DNA of 10,251 nt from Candidatus Methanoprimaticola hominis (GTDB lineage: Archaea > Thermoplasmatota > Thermoplasmata > Methanomassiliicoccales > Methanomethylophilaceae), in the NCBI GenBank assembly GCA_006954465.1, contig LVVU01000041.1, positions 11,533 to 21,783 on the forward strand. Direction: 5' to 3'. Of this stretch, positions 6,401 to 10,251 are shown piece by piece. Position 1 is the first letter of the stretch. Every line of letters starts with the position of its first letter. Under the pieces are notes generated by a model, which saw only the letters and a list, made by a program, of their open reading frames with translations, had not been told where the DNA came from and searched no databases. The position numbers and the translations under genes were made by a program.

Positions 6401-9101
6401 CCGGAAGGACCACCGTATCGACGTACTCCGTGTTGGAGGCGAACGCATACGGCTCTACTCTCACGACCCCCGAGGGGATGATGAAGCAGGACGTAGACAC
6501 CTTGCTCTTGTCCACATATACGAGTTCGGCATCGGTGAGAGTACCCGAACGTCCTTTCGGCTCGAAATACAGTCCGCCATCTACGTAGCTGAAGTAGCGG
6601 TTCTCACCATCCACCGAAATGGAGCGATATGTGCGATTATCCAGAAGAGATGCTGATATCGCAACGTCATCGCGGCCGATGGATAGGAGGCTGCTGTCCT
6701 TAAGGGAGCATATCATATAACCGTCCACCAGTCCGTTGCCGGTCTGGAGCTTGACGGGCATACGGCCGTCGTCTCCGATCATAGATCCAATCATCGCCAT
6801 ATCGGATGAGACCTTGAATGCGGACCCTCCCGAGACTATGATGTTCCCGATATTGCTGGAATCGAAGATATCCCCTACAAGATTGGGCGCGGACTCTATG
6901 ATGAGGTTGTTTATTTCAGCCCCACGGAATACGGAGTTCTGGGAGAATTCCGGACATCCCCTTATCGTTACGTTCACTCCATCCGCGGTATCGGTTCCGA
7001 TATCCATGAACGCAAGACTGCCCACCGGAACTGTATCATATCTCTTCTCTACGGCCAATGTCGAAGGCAACGTGATATTCTCCAAGGATCTGCAATCTCT
7101 GAATGCATTTACTCCGATCGAGAACACCCCTTCGGGGATGTCCACGGATTCCAATCCGGTTCCGCTAAAAGCCATATCTCCGATTATCTGCAACCCTTTT
7201 GGAAGATCGATAGACTTCAGAGAAGTACAACCGTGAAACGTGCTACCGGGAATGGACGTCAGATTTTCCGGCAGGATAACCTCCGATAGCGACGAACACC
7301 CGTAGAATATACTCCCCGCTTCTGAATAGGATGTGGATGCCGAAGGGATGTATCTGAGGAGAATATCCGGATTCTCGAACACCACTCTGGTCAGATTCTT
7401 GCAATCAAAGAACACCTGCTGTTCGATCGTATTCACGGACGCAGGTATGGTCACCGATTTCAATCCCGAATCTGAAAAAGCGCCGCTATAGATATAAGAG
7501 ACTCCGGTCAGATCTATGCTCTCCAACGAGGTGCAACCGCGGAACATCCCAACCGGGATGAAGGACAGGTCCTTCGGCAATTGGACATTGCTCAGGTTCT
7601 TGCAATCCCAGAACAACGATGTACCCATAGTCAGATTGTTCATGCTGCTCTCGAATATCACCGATCCGAGCTTCTCGTTCCCATAGAACGCGCTGTTGCC
7701 TATCGAACGTATCTCCGAAGTGACGGTATATTCCATGAAAACATCTGGGACATAGTACAGTACGTTATCCGATATGACCGGTTCCGAGATGGCCGTGTTC
7801 TTGAGGGCTCCTCTCCACAGGTTCAAACCATTCGGGATGTCATGCAGCTTGGCAAGACGGGTGCATGTGGAAAGGGAGTCGGACCAGACATCCACAAGGG
7901 TGTCGCACAGATAGAGCTCGACCATATTGTCACAGGCCGTGTATGCCCAGTTGTAAATCGACCTGATGCCCTCCGGGACATGATAGATCCCAGTCTCGTC
8001 GCGAAGCGCGAATACCAGCTTATCTCCCACGATCACCTCCGTCCGAAGACTGGTGCAACCTTGGAATGGACTCGTAGTAGAGACGTGCACCAGCCGACAC
8101 CCGTTGAGATCTATCCCCTTGAGATCCGTGCAGTCCTTGAACGCATACTCCCTCAATTTGGTTAAGGTACTGGGAAACGTCACCTGCTCCAACGAACTGC
8201 AACCTTGGAAGAATGAACCGCCTATGGATTCTATCCCCTCACGAAGAACGACGGTCTTCAAACCGGTGCAATTCTCGAAGACACTGAACGTGTTGACATA
8301 GTCCCGGCCGGTGCCGCAGCCGAAGACAGCGTATTCGATGGATGAACACCCTTTGAAAGCATTGTCCACAAGCTGGATGCCATCGGGCAACACGACCCCT
8401 TCCTTCTTCTCGGAGGAGGCCGTATAAACATTCCTAAGGGCGGTGTCGCCTGAGAAACAAGTACTGATCTCTGCGAGCGAATCGGGCAGACAGACGTCTA
8501 CCAAGGATGTGCATCCCTGGAATGCACCCGACGGCAAAAGAGTCAGATTCGGACAATCGATACGGACCGTCTCCAGCCTCCCGCATCCCTGGAAAGCCCC
8601 CTTCTGATTATACCCGCCCGGAATGGTTCTGCATTCCGAAGATATCACAACGCTTTTGATCTTATCATCGCCAGCGTAAACCTTTATGATCTCGGAGCAG
8701 AGGACAAGGTGCTTGTATTCGCCCTCCATGAGGACGATCTCGCACTTCGGATAATCCTGGAGTCCGAAGATGCTGGGTATCTTGTCCTTGAAAGCGACAT
8801 ACGGTGCAATCACCGTCTTCACTTTCTCGCAATTCGAAAGACTGCCTTCGGTGATTCTCGAAACATTGTTTTCGATCAGGACCCCGTCGATTTTTGCCCA
8901 ATCCGAAGCACTCAGGTCCAGTTGTGAACTGGAATCGATATTGCTACGGATCACGAGGGTAGATCCGTCGATCGAATACGCGGATCCCCCGCTCCCGATG
9001 ACCTCGGCATCCGAGGAATCCGTCGGGGAGCAACAGATCGCGAGAACAAGTGCTACGAGAACTGCCGATAGAACGAGCTTGAAGCGACGTTCTCCATGCA
9101 T
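3474..9101 (-). CDS. Giant secreted LRR, InlB-repeat, beta-propeller protein with C-terminal dockerin
   Basis: The product is 1875 aa. Residues 1-32 are a signal peptide (basic HGERRFK, hydrophobic core, ending SSDA). About 75-920 hold some twenty BspA/LRR_5 repeats (AFQGCTSLVDV, FWDCKNLSNV, FHGCTSLKSI). Residues 1137-1200 are an InlB B-type repeat (FTGWYVDGELFDF), and 1205-1287 a divergent relative. Residues 1306-1684 contain about eight short beta-sheet repeats (DYVYSWSDTEIFKIDLLTGE; YGYINAGTTFRVIDMET), probably a PQQ/YVTN-like propeller. Two more InlB repeats (1686-1753, 1758-1819) precede a type I dockerin at 1820-1871 with two calcium loops. LRR_5 and InlB modules serve adhesion in other microbes; the dockerin should dock to a cohesin, and the next gene encodes a candidate. 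I chose 9101 because GGTGAT stands three bases upstream and a signal peptide follows; the frame runs open to 9254 but that would overlap the preceding gene. No hydrolase or membrane anchor is visible. Confidence 0.93.
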   Translation of the reverse strand: MHGERRFKLVLSAVLVALVLAICCSPTDSSDAEVIGSGGSAYSIDGSTLVIRSNIDSSSQLDLSASDWAKIDGVLIENNVSRITEGSLSNCEKVKTVIAPYVAFKDKIPSIFGLQDYPKCEIVLMEGEYKHLVLCSEIIKVYAGDDKIKSVVISSECRTIPGGYNQKGAFQGCGRLETVRIDCPNLTLLPSGAFQGCTSLVDVCLPDSLAEISTCFSGDTALRNVYTASSEKKEGVVLPDGIQLVDNAFKGCSSIEYAVFGCGTGRDYVNTFSVFENCTGLKTVVLREGIESIGGSFFQGCSSLEQVTFPSTLTKLREYAFKDCTDLKGIDLNGCRLVHVSTTSPFQGCTSLRTEVIVGDKLVFALRDETGIYHVPEGIRSIYNWAYTACDNMVELYLCDTLVDVWSDSLSTCTRLAKLHDIPNGLNLWRGALKNTAISEPVISDNVLYYVPDVFMEYTVTSEIRSIGNSAFYGNEKLGSVIFESSMNNLTMGTSLFWDCKNLSNVQLPKDLSFIPVGMFRGCTSLESIDLTGVSYIYSGAFSDSGLKSVTIPASVNTIEQQVFFDCKNLTRVVFENPDILLRYIPSASTSYSEAGSIFYGCSSLSEVILPENLTSIPGSTFHGCTSLKSIDLPKGLQIIGDMAFSGTGLESVDIPEGVFSIGVNAFRDCRSLENITLPSTLAVEKRYDTVPVGSLAFMDIGTDTADGVNVTIRGCPEFSQNSVFRGAEINNLIIESAPNLVGDIFDSSNIGNIIVSGGSAFKVSSDMAMIGSMIGDDGRMPVKLQTGNGLVDGYMICSLKDSSLLSIGRDDVAISASLLDNRTYRSISVDGENRYFSYVDGGLYFEPKGRSGTLTDAELVYVDKSKVSTSCFIIPSGVVRVEPYAFASNTEYVDTVVLPDSVEYLDVLSMRYVRNVAIDSLKDAPTFGMDATIHAYVFFDYRASVEVVDSLKTTPGINRNTLELFGGYFVRAGDGLLLVQIPKDSATLGIGAESNIVRLTLNLKNPYNRSEYELKDGSAVLSPESDGSYVIPQFQGSKILSFNNIVLNKYALTTDAVRGAAVSYSLLNTDGITHGTRIVIGIIPEKGYEVSGEGLSVKINGEPLRFEKSGSRYVCSYDVVSDCKLEVNGIRPIAERTVTFVSVNGADPYSTVSVVSGHLVPFPGIPTREGQTFTGWYVDGELFDFTKGVVSDISVEAGWVSEPVYRKIVADADNGTITIKDLNLNRTIQSGESVLNDTTLLLSYRPTIGFEAREWIVNGVSVKSIENRRVLEAEADMKVHVTSEYTLSSYPYLETDIKTPTSLDECKMVWKAIGTKGFNGMVYTPSILGDYVYSWSDTEIFKIDLLTGEIVKKVDTGKITSSLYYNMVTVGNGYVLAGFAGQVYDADLNPVFRLHLEEGRPSSELKTYYNEGYFYVFTDSGVYKFSATDSDPDSNNIQLPVVSGDARYTHYISWYQGQSNLIFTDRFIIGLEFDGDRDQNRYLVTYDIDTLQYIDSFRFDEIESGNLNTGYISYYNGTAYFNTYSPNSNMFSTAPGSWNSIASIDLGSDGVFDPVTVRYYKLGTTSYPSSLIVVGDYGYINAGTTFRVIDMETMKTVKSVSSMMSHGNMAVSVQGDKVYSYLVPYDSSRTLYIFEHDQRTNTLTSIPLRDVIDTREYSSQIVHFGPHGEILYYNDSGYLFCIAPSYKISFITPGDAVDGLRYYASEGSELPVPEWSGHKFLGWYDNGNFEGESIASIPIGVYGDKTFYAKFDAAQVKQYAVTFETQWGSETIQVTEGQEITLPDTPVNKNSSKIEFKGWDGYVSGMTASADVTFKAMWVGDVNGDGMVDLKDLQVWKANRKNSIQTSADDVDGDGLVNLKDLRALKVLIKETSA
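3489..3644 (-). other. Type I dockerin domain coding segment
   Basis: This encodes residues 1820-1871. It has two F-hand calcium loops of the form D-x-N/D-x-D-G-x-x-N/D-x-x-D: DVNGDGMVDLKD (D1822, N1824, D1826, D1830, D1833) and DVDGDGLVNLKD (D1851, D1853, D1855, N1859, D1862), each followed by a helix-like segment. All calcium ligands are intact. The pair lies at the extreme C-terminus, the usual place for dockerins. Positions 10 and 11 of both loops, which help set cohesin specificity in clostridial dockerins, are Leu-Lys. Confidence 0.92.
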
Positions 9102-9104
9102 TGT

Positions 9105-9110
9105 ATCACC
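9105..9110 (-). promoter_or_regulatory. Strong ribosome-binding site for the dockerin-LRR gene
   Basis: GGTGAT on the minus strand lies three bases before the ATG at 9101. It is a full match to the archaeal anti-Shine-Dalgarno core and fixes this start, showing that the 51-codon upstream extension of the open frame is not used. Confidence 0.75.
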
Positions 9111-9127
9111 AATTCGTGAGGTCCCTA

Positions 9128-10024
9128 TCACGCGGAAGGATATCCGGGGAATGTGGGGGAGTCGTCGCTGCTGGGGGAACCCCAGAAGATCAGGCCGATG
9201 TACGAGCTGTCGACGCTGGTGATATAATACAGGGTGGTGTTGTTGAAAGCCCATGTTCCCCTAGGATTCCCAGAAGCGGGCTCTGCGTGATATTGGGCCC
9301 AGTAGTAATATGTAGAGTCTGTTCCGGCATAGGTGCCCAGTCCGAGCAGTTGGTTGATCCATCCTGAGGATCCGATACTGTGACTCCATTGGTTTGTTGA
9401 TAGATACCACTGCAATGCAGAGAGTGCATTGAAGTTGGTATAGTTCTGGGTTTGTGCCTGAGTAACGGTGACCCAGAATCCGTTGTTGAAATCTGCCATC
9501 GTTTTCCCCGCAGGGAGTGAAACCGTTGCTCCCTGTAGCTGAGCCTCAGCATACCCCTCAGGATCGATCTTGAAGAAGAAGTGGAACTCGGTCGCATTCG
9601 CAGTAGGGCTGCTGAATACGACAACGACCACGGATGCCACATAGGGCTCGGTCAGGCCGCTACCGGTTATCTGAGCTACGAGCTCGACCGAACCTACGGT
9701 CTTGCCGTATACGGTGACCGATCCCCCGGTTGCCGTATAGATGTTCTCAGAGTCACTGAAGGATACACAATTTCCGTCTCCGATATTGGTCAGGCTCCAA
9801 CTCACATTGGAACCGCTATATCCACTCGGAATTGTACTCTCCTTCACACTGTACGTCGTCGAATGGTTGGCACCGGCAGCCACATAGATGACTGTCGTGG
9901 GCTCGTTCAATTCCAGATTGCTATTGGGTGTAAGCGAATCGGAATCGCCCGCCATACCAAACGGTATCAAGGCAGCAACCATCAACAAGGTGACCGCTAC
10001 TGCAAAGACGGTTTGTCTTTTCAT
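9128..10024 (-). CDS. Secreted Ig-like protein with possible DUF4430-like domain
   Basis: The product is 298 aa. Residues 1-26 are a signal peptide (MKRQTVFAVAVTLLMVAALI, ending near GMAG). Residues about 35-140 resemble a Big2-type Ig-like domain (NVSWSLTN, then GGSVTVYGKTVGSVELVAQI). Residues about 145-285 form a second domain rich in aromatic residues: LSALQWYLSTN, GWINQLLGLGTY, STYYYWAQYH, then an LYYITSVDSSYIGLIF strand. This order is reminiscent of DUF4430, related to the transcobalamin C-terminal domain, but the match is by eye and weak. Several N-glycosylation sequons (NVS, NAT, NYT, NNT) are present, as in archaeal surface proteins. It is the first gene after the candidate promoter, 26 nt before the dockerin gene. 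The start at 10024 is chosen for the signal peptide and an AGGA eight bases upstream; the frame's extension to 10096 begins inside the TATA box. No dockerin, cohesin or membrane anchor is visible. Function unknown. Confidence 0.87.
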   Translation of the reverse strand: MKRQTVFAVAVTLLMVAALIPFGMAGDSDSLTPNSNLELNEPTTVIYVAAGANHSTTYSVKESTIPSGYSGSNVSWSLTNIGDGNCVSFSDSENIYTATGGSVTVYGKTVGSVELVAQITGSGLTEPYVASVVVVVFSSPTANATEFHFFFKIDPEGYAEAQLQGATVSLPAGKTMADFNNGFWVTVTQAQTQNYTNFNALSALQWYLSTNQWSHSIGSSGWINQLLGLGTYAGTDSTYYYWAQYHAEPASGNPRGTWAFNNTTLYYITSVDSSYIGLIFWGSPSSDDSPTFPGYPSA

Positions 10025-10086
10025 GATTATCGTCCTGCAAATCCCCCTAGTTGGAGGCATCTGCCAATAATCATTTTCGCCAACAG

Positions 10087-10100
10087 TATATATCACTTTC
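10087..10100 (-). promoter_or_regulatory. Candidate archaeal promoter (BRE plus TATA box) of the operon
   Basis: On the minus strand GAAAGT followed by GATATATA resembles a purine-rich BRE plus TATA box. Transcription would start about 25 bases downstream, near 10064, giving a leader of about 40 nt before the ATG at 10024. A second AT-rich candidate (AATATTTAATG, near 10141-10151) would give a longer leader. No comparable TATA-like element is obvious in the short gaps between the following genes, which fits one transcript. Confidence 0.5.
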
Positions 10101-10114
10101 TATTACAACGAACC

Positions 10115-10174
10115 GCCTCAGAAAATTGACATAACAAAATCATTAAATATTACAGGTTCTATACGGTCTGAGGC
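10115..10174. repeat. 8-bp inverted repeat with 44-nt AT-rich spacer
   Basis: GCCTCAGA (10115-10122) and TCTGAGGC (10167-10174) are perfect complements flanking an AT-rich stretch between the right-edge gene and the operon promoter. It could be a weak transcript-end structure or a regulator-binding dyad. With arms of only 8 bp and a long spacer it could also be chance. Confidence 0.3.
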
Positions 10175-10185
10175 TGGTAGGTCAT

Positions 10186-10251
10186 TCAGATCGACAGCTT
10201 GAGCTTGCCCTTGCGGAACAGGCACATGTCGATCAGGTTCTGCTCGTTCTT
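10186..10251 (-). CDS. C-terminal end of an unrecognised gene
   Basis: Twenty-one codons and a TGA stop are present; the rest lies beyond the right edge. The peptide ends with LFRKGKLKLSI and is basic. Nearly every codon ends in G or C (AAG, AAC, GAG, CTG, ATC, GAC), the same bias as the other genes here, which is why I accept it as coding despite its short length. A second minus-strand frame is also open here but lacks that bias. It shares the operon's direction but is separated by 161 bp and a candidate promoter, so it is probably a separate unit. I do not recognise the family. Confidence 0.6.
   Translation of the reverse strand, partial: KNEQNLIDMCLFRKGKLKLSI

Noticed and set aside
6342..8879. 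LRR-coding DNA as a tandem DNA repeat or CRISPR-like array
   Set aside because: Repetition is at the protein level with variable DNA and spacing; there are no identical direct repeats with regular unique spacers.
9102..9254. 51-codon N-terminal extension of the dockerin-LRR protein
   Set aside because: It overlaps the preceding gene, lacks a signal peptide at its start, and the internal ATG at 9101 has a GGTGAT site and a signal peptide directly after it.
775..10188. All four visible stop codons are TGA, as a sign of TAG reserved for pyrrolysine
   Set aside because: Four genes are too few to infer stop-codon avoidance. It is compatible with Methanomassiliicoccales but not evidence for it.

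Overview
The window looks like an accessory surface-protein locus of a methanogenic archaeon, most likely a gut or rumen member of the Methanomassiliicoccales (Methanomethylophilaceae). The pointers are archaeal-style GGTGAT and AAGGTGG ribosome-binding sites, a TATA-like box about 63 bp before the first gene, moderate G+C (about 55-60% in sampled coding lines), and very large BspA-type leucine-rich-repeat (LRR) secreted proteins typical of host-associated members of that order. The taxonomic call is inference. A rumen bacterium with the same domain set cannot be excluded from sequence alone.

Every convincing gene lies on the minus strand, so the biological order runs from right to left. The right edge (10186-10251) holds the last 21 codons of an unrecognised gene. 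A 161-bp spacer follows, with a candidate TATA box. Next comes a probable four-gene operon of exported proteins: (1) 9128-10024, a 298-aa protein with an Ig-like domain and a possible DUF4430-like domain; (2) 3474-9101, a 1875-aa LRR protein with InlB-type repeats, a probable beta-propeller and a C-terminal type I dockerin; (3) 775-3414, an 879-aa protein with an N-terminal cohesin-like domain, LRRs and an InlB-type repeat; (4) 1-760, the first 253 codons of a protein with a Big2 Ig-like domain and cysteine/histidine-containing repeats, running off the left edge. Junction gaps are 26, 59 and 14 nt.

The most notable point is that adjacent genes encode a dockerin and a cohesin-like domain, the two halves of the calcium-dependent plug and socket that builds bacterial cellulosomes. 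Neither protein has a recognisable glycoside hydrolase; both carry LRR and InlB-type adhesion modules. I infer a cell-surface or secreted adhesion complex held together by cohesin-dockerin binding instead of an enzyme scaffold. No plus-strand genes, RNA genes, CRISPR arrays or mobile elements are supported; the long plus-strand open frames are antisense shadows of these GC3-biased genes.
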